Positions 25,605 through 35,897 of a stretch of 64,000 nt of DNA are shown here, in pieces. Every line of letters starts with the position of its first letter. Position 1 is the first letter of the stretch. The notes under the pieces are model-generated. The model did not search any database. It saw only the letters and a list, made by a program, of their open reading frames with translations, and was not told the DNA's origin. The position numbers were made by a program, and so were the translations under genes. Source of the DNA: Gelidibacter mesophilus DSM 14095 (GTDB taxonomy: Bacteria > Bacteroidota > Bacteroidia > Flavobacteriales > Flavobacteriaceae); NCBI RefSeq assembly GCF_000423005.1, contig NZ_AUHD01000014.1, positions 33,920 to 97,919 on the forward strand, in the 5' to 3' direction.

Positions 25605-27203
25605 ATGGAAAACAACATTTTAAGCTTACCGAAACTTCAATTTTCGAAAGATGTAAAAAATTACTATCCGGAAATCTTAACGGATGAAGCATTAGAATTT
25701 TTGTCGGCATTACACGAAAAATTTAATCAGGATCGTCTAGGATTATTAAAATCTAGAGAAGAACAGCAGCAACAATTCGATAAAGGCGCTTTTCCAGATT
25801 TCCCAGCAGAAACTAAAAGTATCAGAGAAGGGGACTGGGTGGCAGGAGCAATTCCGAATGATTTATTGGATAGACGTGTAGAAATTACAGGTCCTGTTGA
25901 CAGAAAGATGGTAATTAACGCCCTAAATTCTGGAGCTAAAACGTTTATGGCAGACTTGGAGGACAGTAATGCACCAACTTGGAAAAATGCTATTGAAGGA
26001 CAACAGAACCTTATTGATGCTAACAAAAGAACCATTTCGCTTCACGATGTCAAACGGGATAAGTTCTATAAATTGAATGCAGATCTTGCCGTTTTATTAG
26101 TGCGTCCAAGAGGTTTGCATCTTAATGAACGCCATATCCTAATCAATAAGGAAGAGGCTTCAGGGAGTTTAGTTGACTTTGGACTGTATGTTTTTCATAA
26201 TACTAAAACCTTGTTAGAGAATAATACTGCTCCTTATTTTTATTTGCCAAAATTGGAGCATTATACAGAGGCTAGATGGTGGAATGACGTTTTCGAATTT
26301 GCACAAGCGTATTTAGAAGTTCCAAAAGGGACATTTAAAGCTACTGTGTTAATAGAAACTATAACGGCTAGTTTTCAATTGGACGAAATTATCTATGAAC
26401 TAAAAGATCATATTGTTGGATTGAATTGCGGACGTTGGGATTATATTTTTTCCTACATCAAGAAATTCAGAAATCATGACAATTTTGTGGTCCCAAACCG
26501 TGATCAAGTGACCATGACCTCACCATTTATGGCTGCTTATTCAAAACTGGTCATCCAATGTTGCCATAAACGAGGCATTCATGCCATTGGTGGAATGGCA
26601 GCCCAAATTCCAATCAAGAACAATCCAGAGGCCAACAAGGCAGCCTTGGAAAAGGTTAGGGTTGATAAAGAAAGAGAAGTTAAAAATGGACATGATGGCA
26701 CTTGGGTGGCACATCCAGATTTGGTTAAAGTGGCGATGGACGAATTTGACAGGCACATGCCAACAGCCAATCAGTTTCATGTAACAAGAGATGATGTTAC
26801 TATTACAAAAGAAGATTTGGTAGAACTTCCAATAGGCACCATCACCGAACAAGGGATTAGAAAAAACATCAATATTGGACTTTTATATACTGAAGCTTGG
26901 TTGAGAGGTCATGGTGCAGTGGCGCTTTATAATCTGATGGAGGATGCAGCAACCGCCGAAATCTCAAGAACGCAGTTATGGCAATGGCTGAAGAATGAAG
27001 TGGTTTTGGAAGATGGACAAACGTTTTCAAGAGCACTTTACGATACTATTTTTCAAGATGAAGTTGAAAAACTCGTCAAAGAATTTGGAGAGGAAAACAT
27101 CAAAAACACAAAATTCAATTTAGCGATAGAATTATTCAACAAATTGGTAACCAATGCCGATTTCGAAGAATTTTTAACCTTACCAGCCTATCAATATATT
27201 TAA
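25605..27203 (+). CDS. aceB: Malate synthase A
   Basis: Condenses glyoxylate and acetyl-CoA to malate, second step of the glyoxylate shunt. 532 residues from the ATG at 25605 (MENNILSLPK); an upstream in-frame TTG lies inside the -7 box and is rejected. The family signature is complete: KDHIVGLNCGRWDYIFSYIK. Other motifs: FMADLEDSNAPTW and LLVRPRGLHLNE. Length fits class A. aceA starts 84 bases downstream; the two are surely an operon under the divergent RamB-like regulator. Confidence 0.96.
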   Translation: MENNILSLPKLQFSKDVKNYYPEILTDEALEFLSALHEKFNQDRLGLLKSREEQQQQFDKGAFPDFPAETKSIREGDWVAGAIPNDLLDRRVEITGPVDRKMVINALNSGAKTFMADLEDSNAPTWKNAIEGQQNLIDANKRTISLHDVKRDKFYKLNADLAVLLVRPRGLHLNERHILINKEEASGSLVDFGLYVFHNTKTLLENNTAPYFYLPKLEHYTEARWWNDVFEFAQAYLEVPKGTFKATVLIETITASFQLDEIIYELKDHIVGLNCGRWDYIFSYIKKFRNHDNFVVPNRDQVTMTSPFMAAYSKLVIQCCHKRGIHAIGGMAAQIPIKNNPEANKAALEKVRVDKEREVKNGHDGTWVAHPDLVKVAMDEFDRHMPTANQFHVTRDDVTITKEDLVELPIGTITEQGIRKNINIGLLYTEAWLRGHGAVALYNLMEDAATAEISRTQLWQWLKNEVVLEDGQTFSRALYDTIFQDEVEKLVKEFGEENIKNTKFNLAIELFNKLVTNADFEEFLTLPAYQYI

Positions 27204-27287
27204 AAAAAATGTCTCGCAACTACGGGAATAGTGTACGAGACTTAATTATCAAAATCTATAAAAACCTTAATAATCAAACACAAAATT

Positions 27288-28919
27288 ATGAAAAATTTAG
27301 CACAAAGTAATTATAGTTCTGCCTTGGACACCGTTAGAAGTCTTAAAGCAAAATACGGAACTACTTGGGATGCAATAAATCCTGAAAGCGCAGCTAGAAT
27401 GGTTGCACAAAATCGATTTAAAACGGGATTGGATATCGCTAAATATACCGCCGCCATCATGAGAAAAGACATGGCTGAATATGATGCCGATGCATCCAAT
27501 TACACACAATCCCTAGGATGCTGGCATGGGTTTGTGGCTCAGCAGAAAATGATTGCGGTTAAAAAACATCATAAAACAACCCATAAAAAATATCTTTATC
27601 TATCAGGTTGGATGGTGGCCGCATTGCGTTCAGAATTTGGTCCATTGCCAGATCAATCCATGCACGAAAAAACGGCTGTGCCCTCTTTAATAAGTGAAAT
27701 TTATGATTTCTTGCGTCAAGCAGATGCCATAGAATTAAATGATTTGTTTAGACGACTTGAAAATGGTGAGGATGTCCAAGCTCAAATTGATAATTTTGAA
27801 ACCCATATCGTTCCAATCATAGCAGATATTGATGCCGGTTTTGGGAATGAAGAGGCCACCTATTTGTTGACTAAGAAAATGGTTGAAGCTGGGGCCTGTG
27901 CCATCCAAATTGAAAATCAGGTTTCTGATGCCAAACAATGTGGCCATCAAGATGGAAAAGTAACCGTGCCTCATGAAGATTTTATCGCAAAACTGAATGC
28001 CATTAGATATGCCTTTTTAGAATTGGGAGTGGATGATGGGATAATTGTAGCGCGTACCGATTCTGAAGGGGCAAGTCTTACCCAAAAGTTACCAGTAAGC
28101 AATGAACCCGGAGATTTGGCATCGCAATATTTAGCTTTTGTGGAAGCTGAAGAAATCGACATTAAAGAAGCTAAGGAAGATGATGTGCTGCTTAAAAGAG
28201 ATGGTAAATTGGTACGCCCTGTGAGATTGCCAAATGGCTTATATCAATTTAAAGAGGGCTCTAATATTGATCGGGTGGTGTTGGATTGTGTCACCAGTCT
28301 TCAAAATGGTGCAGACTTGTTATGGATTGAAACACCAACGCCAAATGTGAAACAAATTGCACATATGGTCAACAGGATTAAGGAGGTAATACCCAATGCG
28401 AAATTGGTTTATAACAATTCGCCATCTTTTAACTGGACCTTAAATTTCCGAAATCAAGCTTATGAAGAAATGCTTGCCGAAGGAGAAAACATGACGGCTT
28501 ATGACAGAAATAATTTAATGGATGCCCAATATGATGCCTCAGAATTATGCTTTCGTGCCGATCAGAAAATCAAAACCTTCCAAATGGATAGCGCCAGAGA
28601 AGCAGGCATTTTTCATCATTTGATCACATTACCAACCTATCATACGACGGCGCTTCATATGAATGACCTCACACAAGGTTATTTTGGTGAAGAGGGCATG
28701 TTGACCTATGTAAGAGAAGTCCAAAGACAGGAAATACGTAAAGGCGTTGCTTGTGTAAAGCATCAACGCATGGCGGGTTCAAATCTTGGAGATGATCACA
28801 AATCATTTTTCGCCGGTGATAAGGCCTTAAAGGCTGACGGAGAAAAAAACACCTCCAATCAGTTTGAAGTTAAAACAACTACCGCTCAAGTTGACGAGAA
28901 ATTGAGTGTGGTTGCATAA
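27288..28919 (+). CDS. aceA: Isocitrate lyase (long, Pseudomonas-type)
   Basis: Splits isocitrate into succinate and glyoxylate, first step of the glyoxylate shunt. 543 residues, longer than the 430-residue E. coli form. Active-site Cys is C218 in AKQCGHQDGKV (KQCGH in place of KKCGH, as in the long Pseudomonas-type enzymes). IADIDAGFGN and ARTDSEGASLT carry metal and substrate ligands. It follows aceB and is closed by a strong terminator at 28957. Confidence 0.96.
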   Translation: MKNLAQSNYSSALDTVRSLKAKYGTTWDAINPESAARMVAQNRFKTGLDIAKYTAAIMRKDMAEYDADASNYTQSLGCWHGFVAQQKMIAVKKHHKTTHKKYLYLSGWMVAALRSEFGPLPDQSMHEKTAVPSLISEIYDFLRQADAIELNDLFRRLENGEDVQAQIDNFETHIVPIIADIDAGFGNEEATYLLTKKMVEAGACAIQIENQVSDAKQCGHQDGKVTVPHEDFIAKLNAIRYAFLELGVDDGIIVARTDSEGASLTQKLPVSNEPGDLASQYLAFVEAEEIDIKEAKEDDVLLKRDGKLVRPVRLPNGLYQFKEGSNIDRVVLDCVTSLQNGADLLWIETPTPNVKQIAHMVNRIKEVIPNAKLVYNNSPSFNWTLNFRNQAYEEMLAEGENMTAYDRNNLMDAQYDASELCFRADQKIKTFQMDSAREAGIFHHLITLPTYHTTALHMNDLTQGYFGEEGMLTYVREVQRQEIRKGVACVKHQRMAGSNLGDDHKSFFAGDKALKADGEKNTSNQFEVKTTTAQVDEKLSVVA

Positions 28920-28956
28920 ACAATTTGATGATAGAATTATCGAATTTTGAACAAAT

Positions 28957-28989
28957 AAAAATCTCCAGTCTAGTGCCTGGAGATTTTTT
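28957..28989 (+). terminator. Terminator of aceB-aceA operon
   Basis: AAAAATCTCCAG pairs with CTGGAGATTTTT around an 8-base loop, followed by a T-run; 37 bases after the aceA stop codon. Confidence 0.9.
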
Positions 28990-29075
28990 ATGCGTACTGT
29001 TTCTCGTCTAAAAGCTTAGCGAATTATGTTTTTACTACATGTAATTATGATCTGAGTTAAATTAGCTGAAGATGA

Positions 29076-29369
29076 TCACACCAACGTGGTATAACCAATC
29101 AGAAACGCGGTCAACAATGAAAATAACAAGGTGAGTATGGCCAAAGGGTTGCTATCAGTCTTTTTTGTAAGGAACCTAAAAATAACAATTAAAGGAATGA
29201 AGGTTCCAATAAAAAAAATAGGAATAGTAATCCATTCCATTAAGGCCTTAAACGAATCATTACTCCAGTTTTTTACAAACATGAGATTCATCAATAATAT
29301 ATAAAGCATTACCGTAATACTTCCTATGAACAACCATAAATCGATCCGATAGTGTTTATTTTTTTTCAT
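29076..29369 (-). CDS. Small membrane protein overlapping hutG
   Basis: 97 residues with three predicted membrane helices (about 12-30, 43-63 and 76-95). No family recognised. Its start lies inside the last codons of hutG (14-base overlap on the same strand), so translation is probably coupled. A link to histidine breakdown is not supported by anything in its sequence. Confidence 0.7.
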   Translation of the reverse strand: MKKNKHYRIDLWLFIGSITVMLYILLMNLMFVKNWSNDSFKALMEWITIPIFFIGTFIPLIVIFRFLTKKTDSNPLAILTLLFSLLTAFLIGYTTLV

Positions 29370-30390
29370 AATTGGATTGATTGGCTCTCATAAAATCCGT
29401 TATTAAATAGGTGATGAGCTTTCCAACAAGGGTTTCAGTTTCTGCAGTTGGAGCGGCTTCACAAATATGTAAATAAGTGGCATTGCGCTGCTTTCCAAAA
29501 TAACTCACAAAGGCCCTCGCTTTTTTTATGCTAAAACCACTAGGTGATATTGCGCTACTGGGAATGTATTTAATCGCATCACAGTCTACTTCTATTCCAA
29601 AAGGCTTATCCGATACATGTTTTGAAGCACGCTCCAGTTCGTCCTTGAATTTTTTGTCTTTTCGGATGATGAGTGCTTCAAAGGTATTGTATTTTAAGGC
29701 TTTAAACTTGTCCAAAGTTTTGAAAATGTGGTCTGAAGTATAATTTTCATGCAATCCAAAAATGAAATAGTTTCTTAAAAACCCTTCGGCATACGCATAA
29801 CTAAAGCCATTGCCACTATGCCTGCCTTCCTCACTTCTAAAATCTGAGTGTGCATCAAAATTTACCACATTAATCGGTTTTTTAAATGCTAGAGATGCAC
29901 CTTTTAAATTTCCGTAGGCATTGTTATGTCCGCCCCCAATCACAATTGGTATTTTTCCCGACTTTACAATTTGATAGATTAAGTCGGTCACATGTCGGTC
30001 AATTTTCTCAGTCAGTTTTCGTGCTTTGACAATGTCATTGTTATCTGTGGCATCGTAATTATCCACCTTTTTCATCTCTTTTGAGAAGTCTAAATGGCCT
30101 AAAATAAGCACCTTATTTGGATGGGTAAATGCGTTGCTCTGGATGTTCAACAACACCTTTAGAGTAACTTCCCAAGCTCTTGCTGTACCTCGTTTTCCAT
30201 AGTTGGCAAACACGCCAATATCTTCAGGAATCCCAATTATAACGTAATCAACGTCCAAATTTGTTAAAGATTCGTATATATGGGTAGAATTGGAAAGTAA
30301 TTGTATATGTTCTCCAAATTTGGATTCATTAGGTCTTTTATGTAATAAAATGTCTAAATCGTTTTTTTTAAATAGAACAAGTCTGTCCAT
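29356..30390 (-). CDS. hutG: Formimidoylglutamase, arginase/ureohydrolase family
   Basis: Hydrolyses formimidoylglutamate to glutamate and formamide, last step of histidine breakdown. 344 residues of the ureohydrolase fold. Manganese ligands are visible in GGGHNNAYGN (about 155), FDAHSDFR (about 180) and EVDCDAI (about 270, in place of SxDxDxxDP). The PSSAISPSGFSIKKA stretch also matches the bacteroidal HutG group. hutI lies on the same strand about 1.1 kb upstream with one opposite-strand gene between. Agmatinase or arginase are possible but less likely given hutI. Confidence 0.85.
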   Translation of the reverse strand: MDRLVLFKKNDLDILLHKRPNESKFGEHIQLLSNSTHIYESLTNLDVDYVIIGIPEDIGVFANYGKRGTARAWEVTLKVLLNIQSNAFTHPNKVLILGHLDFSKEMKKVDNYDATDNNDIVKARKLTEKIDRHVTDLIYQIVKSGKIPIVIGGGHNNAYGNLKGASLAFKKPINVVNFDAHSDFRSEEGRHSGNGFSYAYAEGFLRNYFIFGLHENYTSDHIFKTLDKFKALKYNTFEALIIRKDKKFKDELERASKHVSDKPFGIEVDCDAIKYIPSSAISPSGFSIKKARAFVSYFGKQRNATYLHICEAAPTAETETLVGKLITYLITDFMRANQSNYEKK

Positions 30391-30507
30391 TTTGGGAATT
30401 TAATTTTACATTTGAATAATTAAAAATACATCATTATTTATTCCTTAACAATTAAATAGTACTAAAACCAGAATTAAATTAAGTATCACTAATTAAAAAC
30501 AAAACTT

Positions 30508-31392
30508 ATGGAGAGTTCAAATAGTAACAAGAATACCGGATTAAAGATTGCCCTAGGTATTTTATTAGCCTTGTTCGTCGGAACAGGATTTTATACCTCA
30601 AAATTATATAATGAGAAAAAGGAGAATGAAGCCACCTTAACCAAAGAAAAACAATTGGTTATGAGCGACTTGAACAATATGGCAAAACAGTATGATATTG
30701 CCATAGGAGAGAATAAAGTAGCAAACCAAGATTTATTAGATGCTAGGAATAAAATTCAAGGGCTCATGGATTCTTTAAAAATTTCCCAAAGCAGTGTCAA
30801 TAGCTTAATGAGCTACAGAAAGAAATATTTCTCTTTACAAGAAGAGATGAATGTTCTTTTAACAGAAAACGACAAATTAAAGATCCAAAATTCATTGTTG
30901 GCAAACTCTTTGGATAGTACAAATGTAAGATTGGCAGAGCGTACCATGTTTACGGATTCATTATTGGTCCAAAATACAGAATTGGCGACTGTTGTTGAAA
31001 ATGCTGCGGTTTTACAAGCTGTAGGTCTTAAAGCCTTTGGTGTGATTGAAAGAAATTCAGGAAAGCTAATTCCAACGGAACGCGCACGTCGTAGTGATAA
31101 AATCAGAATTTGCTATACTGTTGCTAAAAACACCTTGGTTGGTGCAGGTGATAAAGAACTATATGTGCAAGTTTTAGACCCTAATGACAATGTATTGGGT
31201 GCGAATGAGCAAATTCAATTTGGTGAAACTGAATTGAACTATAGTATCATCAGTAAATTTAACTATGAAAATAGAAATCTGAACATCTGCGAATTTGTTG
31301 CTCCAAAAGGAGAATTTTCCAAAGGACGTTATGTTGTGAATATTTTCAACAAAAAAGAGTTGGTTTCTACCACCGAATTTACTTTAGAATAA
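30508..31392 (+). CDS. Membrane-anchored coiled-coil protein
   Basis: 294 residues: one N-terminal anchor helix (LKIALGILLALFVGTGFYTS, about 12-31), a coiled coil over about 35-165 with LLTENDKLKIQ-like heptads, then a beta-rich C-terminal domain of about 115 residues (LKAFGVIERNSGKLIPTERA onward). No name known to me; similar proteins seem common in Flavobacteriaceae. Probably in the inner membrane with the domain in the periplasm. It lies divergent from hutG and is closed by a terminator at 31418. Confidence 0.75.
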   Translation: MESSNSNKNTGLKIALGILLALFVGTGFYTSKLYNEKKENEATLTKEKQLVMSDLNNMAKQYDIAIGENKVANQDLLDARNKIQGLMDSLKISQSSVNSLMSYRKKYFSLQEEMNVLLTENDKLKIQNSLLANSLDSTNVRLAERTMFTDSLLVQNTELATVVENAAVLQAVGLKAFGVIERNSGKLIPTERARRSDKIRICYTVAKNTLVGAGDKELYVQVLDPNDNVLGANEQIQFGETELNYSIISKFNYENRNLNICEFVAPKGEFSKGRYVVNIFNKKELVSTTEFTLE

Positions 31393-31417
31393 ACTCTGAA
31401 TTATAGAAAATTGAAAC

Positions 31418-31447
31418 CCGAAAGTCTTATGATTTTCGGCTTTTTTT
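31418..31447 (+). terminator. Terminator after the coiled-coil membrane gene
   Basis: CCGAAA pairs with TTTCGG around a 10-base loop, followed by seven T. Confidence 0.75.
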
Positions 31448-31524
31448 ATGTTTTGATTTTTGTGCGTCAACTAACAAAAACCACATCTTGAATTATTTAT
31501 AAGACAGTGATATTTTTACACAAG

Positions 31525-32763
31525 TTAAGATATAACCTTCCCTTTAATGATTACGGTATCTATAAGATTGTCCCCAAAAGCATAAGGCAGGTTGTTATAA
31601 CTTTCTATGTTTTTGGTAATAATTAAATTTGCTTTTTTTCCTCTACAAATACTTCCATACTGGTTTGAAATACCCATGGCGTAAGCGCCATTTATAGTAG
31701 CGGCGTTGATCGCTTCTTCTGGCGTCATTCTTAATTTTATACAGGCCGTGCTCACTACAAAATTCATATTTCCGCTTGGGGTAGAGCCTGGATTATAATC
31801 TGTGGCCAGCGCCAAAGGAAGTCCAGCATCAATAATTCGTCGGGCCGGGGTGTAAGGAATGCTCAAAAAATAAGAGCAGGAGGGAAGTGCTACAGGCATC
31901 GTTATGCTATCTTTTAGAACCTCAATGTCATCGTCGCTCATTTCTTCAAGATGGTCAACAGAAAGCGCCTTATGCTTCACGGCGAGTGCTACGCCTCCAA
32001 ATGCATTGAATTGGTTGACGTGAATCTTTGGGATAAGCCCAAATGATTTCCCGGCTTCCATGATACGCTCCGTATCTTCCAAATCGAAATATCCTTTCTC
32101 ACAAAACACATCAATATACTCGGCAAGTTTTGCTTGGGCCACTTCTGGAATCATTTTAGAAACCACAAGGTCCACAAAGCCTTTTTTATTATCCTTAAAT
32201 TCCTTTGGAACGGCATGGGCCGCAAGTAAAGTGGTTTTTATGGTTGCTAGTGATTCCTTTTTAAGACGTTTAATAACTCTGAGCATTTTCAATTCCGCTT
32301 CAACGGTCAGGCCATATCCGGACTTTATCTCTACCGCACCCGTACCCAATTGCATCATACTGTTCAACCGTTTTAAGGATTGTTCATAGATATCCTCTTC
32401 TGAAGTGTTTTGCAATACTTCGACAGAATTTAGTATGCCACCACCACGCTCTGCAATTTCTTCGTAAGACAACCCATTGATACGATCTACAAATTCTTGA
32501 GAGCGATCACCAGCATAAACAATATGTGTATGCGAATCGCACCACGCAGGAAGCACCATTTTTCCTTTGGCATCAATAACTTCTTCCGCCTCGTAATCAA
32601 TAAGATCAGACATGGGACCATATTCCACAATGGTGTCATGCTCTATCATGAGATAAGCATTTTTAATAGTGGGAAGAATTTTCATGTCTTCACCTTTAAC
32701 AATTTTGACGTTGGTTTCTCTAACTTGAAGTAATTCTTTGATATTTTTAATAAGTATGGACAT
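31525..32763 (-). CDS. hutI: Imidazolonepropionase
   Basis: Opens the imidazolone ring to formimidoylglutamate, the substrate of HutG. 412 residues from the ATG at 32763 (MSILIKNIKELLQ); the earlier in-frame start at 32817 would prefix a hydrophobic run overlapping the fumC terminator and is rejected. Amidohydrolase signatures: SHTHIVYAGDR (metal-binding HxH, about residue 70), AHAVPKEF and the late ATDYNPGSTPSGNM. With hutG it gives the end of the histidine route; hutH and hutU are not in the window. Confidence 0.95.
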   Translation of the reverse strand: MSILIKNIKELLQVRETNVKIVKGEDMKILPTIKNAYLMIEHDTIVEYGPMSDLIDYEAEEVIDAKGKMVLPAWCDSHTHIVYAGDRSQEFVDRINGLSYEEIAERGGGILNSVEVLQNTSEEDIYEQSLKRLNSMMQLGTGAVEIKSGYGLTVEAELKMLRVIKRLKKESLATIKTTLLAAHAVPKEFKDNKKGFVDLVVSKMIPEVAQAKLAEYIDVFCEKGYFDLEDTERIMEAGKSFGLIPKIHVNQFNAFGGVALAVKHKALSVDHLEEMSDDDIEVLKDSITMPVALPSCSYFLSIPYTPARRIIDAGLPLALATDYNPGSTPSGNMNFVVSTACIKLRMTPEEAINAATINGAYAMGISNQYGSICRGKKANLIITKNIESYNNLPYAFGDNLIDTVIIKGKVIS

Positions 32764-32805
32764 AATATGGGTCTGAAATTTTGAATGAAAGATTAAATAA
32801 AGCAT

Positions 32806-32842
32806 AAAAAAAAGCAAGTTATTAAAATTAACTTGCTTTTTT
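32806..32842 (-). terminator. fumC terminator
   Basis: AAGCAAGTTA pairs with TAACTTGCTT around a 7-base loop, with A and T runs at both ends. It sits between fumC and hutI and can stop fumC readthrough. Confidence 0.8.
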
Positions 32843-32888
32843 GAAAATTTCTGAAGGTCTAAACTTTTAAACCTTTGAGGTAAGATCT

Positions 32889-34286
32889 TTATTTAAGTCC
32901 GCCAACCATATCTTCCGGTTTCACCCATGCGTCATATTCTTCAGCGGTAACATAACCTAAATTGATAGCTTCTTCCTTCAGGGTCGTGCCATTTTGATGT
33001 GCAGTGTTCGCAATCTCCGCGCTTTTATAATAGCCTATTTTTGTATTTAAGGCGGTGACCAGCATCAATGAGTTGTTCAGTAAATGCTTAATGACGTCAT
33101 GATTAGGTTCAATACCTTGCGCACAATGTTCATCAAAGCTTTTGCAGGCATCCCCTAGAAGTTGCGCCGACTGCAACACATTGGCAGCCATTATAGGTTT
33201 AAAAACATTCAATTCATAATGCCCTTGTGTACCGCCAACAGTAACAGCAACATCATTACCGATAACTTGGGCACACACCATAGTTAAGGCTTCTGATTGG
33301 GTTGGATTCACCTTTCCTGGCATAATTGAGCTGCCAGGCTCATTGGCAGGAATGATGATTTCGCCAATTCCACTTCTTGGACCAGAGGCCATCATACGGA
33401 TATCGTTAGCTATTTTATTGAGGCTTACAGCCAGTTGTTTTAGTGCACCGTGTGTTTCCACCAAGGCATCATGGGCAGCCAGGGCTTCAAATTTATTAGG
33501 TGCCGTAATAAAAGGTAATTCTGTAAAATTAGCAATGTATTCTGCAACACGTTTACTGTAGCCTTTAGGCGTATTCAGCCCTGTACCTACTGCAGTTCCA
33601 CCAAGGGCCAATTCGCTTAAATGTGGCAGTGTGTTTTCTAAAGCTTTTAAGCCATGATCTAATTGTGCAACATAACCTGAAATCTCTTGTCCCAACGTAA
33701 TAGGCGTGGCATCCATCAAGTGCGTACGTCCTATTTTTACAATATTTTTAAATTCGTTAGCTTTTTTGTGCAGGGTGTTTCGTAATTGGATTACACTCGG
33801 GATTGTGGTTTCAGCCACTTTTTTATAAATGGCAATATGCATGCCCGTTGGGAAAGTATCATTTGAAGATTGTGATTTATTGACATCGTCATTGGCGCCA
33901 ATAATTGGATCGCCTTCGCCAATCTTTTTGCCCGATAATTGCTGTGCTCTATTGGCAATCACTTCATTAACATTCATATTGCTCTGAGTGCCAGATCCCG
34001 TTTGCCAGATCACCAATGGAAATTGGTCATCATGCTTGCCTTGTAAGATCTCCTCACAAACTTTGGCAATTAAATCGCGTTTTTCAATGGGTAAAACACC
34101 CAATTCACAATTTGTATAAGCGGCAGCCTTTTTAAGATAGGCAAATCCATAAATGATTTCTAAGGGCATGGATGCCGGAGCACCAATTTTGAAATTATTG
34201 CGGGAACGCTCAGTTTGTGCGCCCCAAAGTTTATCGGCAGGTACTTTAACCTCGCCCATTGTATCTTTTTCAATTCTATATTCCAT
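32889..34286 (-). CDS. fumC: Fumarate hydratase, class II
   Basis: Interconverts fumarate and malate in the TCA cycle. 465 residues, iron-independent class II. Family signature [13 protein letters not shown] near residue 318; [18 protein letters not shown] and [16 protein letters not shown] form the rest of the active site of the homotetramer. A -7 box TAACTTTG lies 26 bases upstream (34312-34319). Confidence 0.96.
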   Translation of the reverse strand: MEYRIEKDTMGEVKVPADKLWGAQTERSRNNFKIGAPASMPLEIIYGFAYLKKAAAYTNCELGVLPIEKRDLIAKVCEEILQGKHDDQFPLVIWQTGSGTQSNMNVNEVIANRAQQLSGKKIGEGDPIIGANDDVNKSQSSNDTFPTGMHIAIYKKVAETTIPSVIQLRNTLHKKANEFKNIVKIGRTHLMDATPITLGQEISGYVAQLDHGLKALENTLPHLSELALGGTAVGTGLNTPKGYSKRVAEYIANFTELPFITAPNKFEALAAHDALVETHGALKQLAVSLNKIANDIRMMASGPRSGIGEIIIPANEPGSSIMPGKVNPTQSEALTMVCAQVIGNDVAVTVGGTQGHYELNVFKPIMAANVLQSAQLLGDACKSFDEHCAQGIEPNHDVIKHLLNNSLMLVTALNTKIGYYKSAEIANTAHQNGTTLKEEAINLGYVTAEEYDAWVKPEDMVGGLK

Positions 34287-34311
34287 AATTTTTGATGATT
34301 TTAGTACTATA

Positions 34312-34319
34312 CAAAGTTA
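34312..34319 (-). promoter_or_regulatory. fumC -7 element
   Basis: TAACTTTG on the minus strand fits TAnnTTTG; the nearest TTG upstream is 23 bases away, slightly longer than usual. Confidence 0.4.
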
Positions 34320-34495
34320 GGGTTTTTGATATTTATTAGGGTCAAGATACTCATTTAATTAACAATGGTAGTGGCTATTTTAAGCAATGGGATTTTGGTT
34401 TGTTATATGATGAATATCAATTAATCTTAGTTTTATCTCAAGTATTTTGATAATTTTAAAACAGATTAATGTTTTATAAAAAATAAGTGTTACAG

Positions 34496-35074
34496 ATGAG
34501 TGGACATCCCTTAATGAAAATCTACAAGAACCTCAATATAAAAGAGGAAGAGCTGAAGCTGATAATTAATGCTCATGAGCGCGTAGAATTTGAAAAAGGG
34601 CAACTTTTTTTAGAAAGAGGTCAAATGGCCAATGCTTATTATTTCATTGAAGTTGGATTGGCAAGAGCATTCACCTATGATTTTAAAGGGGATGAAATCA
34701 CTACCGATTTTATAGGGGAGAATGAAATCTTAATAGAAGTGTCTTCTTTGTTTAGGCGTATCCCTGCCCAAGAAAATCTTCAAGCTTTGAGTGACGGCGT
34801 CGCTTGGAGAATTGTTTTCAATACATTTCAAGACATCTATCATAAAAGTTCAGGATTCAACGAATGGGGCAGAGCTTGGATGTCAGAGCAGTTGTTTAGT
34901 TTAAAACAACGACATATTGATTCTGTTAGCCTGAGTGCAAGCGATCGCTATCTTAAACTCTTGACTCATAAAACGCAGGTAATTCAACAAGCCTCATTAA
35001 AATACATCGCATCATATCTAGGAATTACAGATACGTCATTGAGTCGTATACGCAAAGAAATTCTCAGCAAATAG
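34496..35074 (+). CDS. Crp/Fnr-family transcriptional regulator
   Basis: About 192 residues from the ATG at 34496 (a GTG three codons earlier is possible). Cyclic-nucleotide-binding-like beta-barrel at 25-110 (FEKGQLFLERGQMANAYYFI) and a C-terminal helix-turn-helix SLKYIASYLGITDTSLSRIR, the usual layout for the short Bacteroidota Crp/Fnr regulators. No cysteine cluster for an iron-sulfur centre. The gene run that follows on the same strand (VOC and others) may be its target, but no site was recognised. Confidence 0.85.
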   Translation: MSGHPLMKIYKNLNIKEEELKLIINAHERVEFEKGQLFLERGQMANAYYFIEVGLARAFTYDFKGDEITTDFIGENEILIEVSSLFRRIPAQENLQALSDGVAWRIVFNTFQDIYHKSSGFNEWGRAWMSEQLFSLKQRHIDSVSLSASDRYLKLLTHKTQVIQQASLKYIASYLGITDTSLSRIRKEILSK

Positions 35075-35146
35075 ATTTCTTGTCTTATGGCAAGTAGGTT
35101 TTTTTGAATTTGTAGTAATTTTATTCAAATCTTAAAACAAAACATT

Positions 35147-35530
35147 ATGAGCGCACACAATCCGGTGGTCTGGTTCGAAATCTATGTTGATAATATGGAG
35201 CGAGCTTCAAAATTTTATGAGCGTATATTAAGCGTAAAACTTCAAGAATTGCCCAATCCCACTGAGGATGACATGCAAATGAAGACCTTTGAAGGTAATA
35301 TGGAGAGCTATGGTGGCAATGGTGCATTAGTCAAAATGAACGGTGTAAAAGCAGGAGGAAATTCGACATTGGTCTACTTTGGCAGCAAGGACTGTACGAC
35401 AGAAGAGCGTCGAATCGAAAAAGCGGGAGGTAAAATTATCAAACCAAAGATGTCTATTGGAGAACATGGATTTATCACGTTATTTTCTGATACAGAAGGC
35501 AATATGGTGGGACTACATTCTATGGAATGA
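35147..35530 (+). CDS. VOC-family protein (glyoxalase/bleomycin-resistance fold)
   Basis: 127 residues, one vicinal-oxygen-chelate domain of paired beta-alpha-beta3 units: NPVVWFEIYVDNMERASKFY at the start and GEHGFITLFSDTEGNMVGLH at the end. Metal ligands and substrate cannot be fixed. First of a run of small VOC, SRPBCC and related genes. Confidence 0.8.
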   Translation: MSAHNPVVWFEIYVDNMERASKFYERILSVKLQELPNPTEDDMQMKTFEGNMESYGGNGALVKMNGVKAGGNSTLVYFGSKDCTTEERRIEKAGGKIIKPKMSIGEHGFITLFSDTEGNMVGLHSME

Positions 35531-35609
35531 TTTGTATTTGGAATTTCGTATTTGTGAAGTTTTAATGCGCTCCACAAATCTGTAAAATAATCAAAAAGAA
35601 TCAGAGATC

Positions 35610-35873
35610 ATGGTAAAAGGATTTTGGTTCAATCTTCCTGTAAAAGATAATAAGAGCTCAAAAACTTTTTTTAAGGCCATTGGCTTGAAAGGTAACCTTA
35701 TTTACGACAAAAATGAGCATTTGGCTAGTTTTTGCATTGGACACAAAAAAGTGGTGATGATGCTATTTCCTCGCGAAACATTCAAAACCTTCGGTTGTGG
35801 TTTTGACGATAGAAATGGACACCGTTGGTGTACTATGTATATGGACATGATGAAAACGCTTAAATATAACTAA
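35610..35873 (+). pseudogene. Internally deleted VOC-family gene
   Basis: 87 residues, where intact relatives have about 125-130. The front (MVKGFWFNLPVKDNKSSKTF to MMLFPRETFKTF) and the end (GFDDRNGHRWCTMYMDM) match the two halves of one VOC domain, but the middle strands and helix, some 40 residues, are missing and the junction FKTF-GCGF is in frame. The fold cannot close normally, so this is probably a dead gene or a half-domain remnant. The frame is open, so it may still be translated. Confidence 0.7.
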
Positions 35874-35897
35874 TGGTAACACTTAAAAACAAAAACA

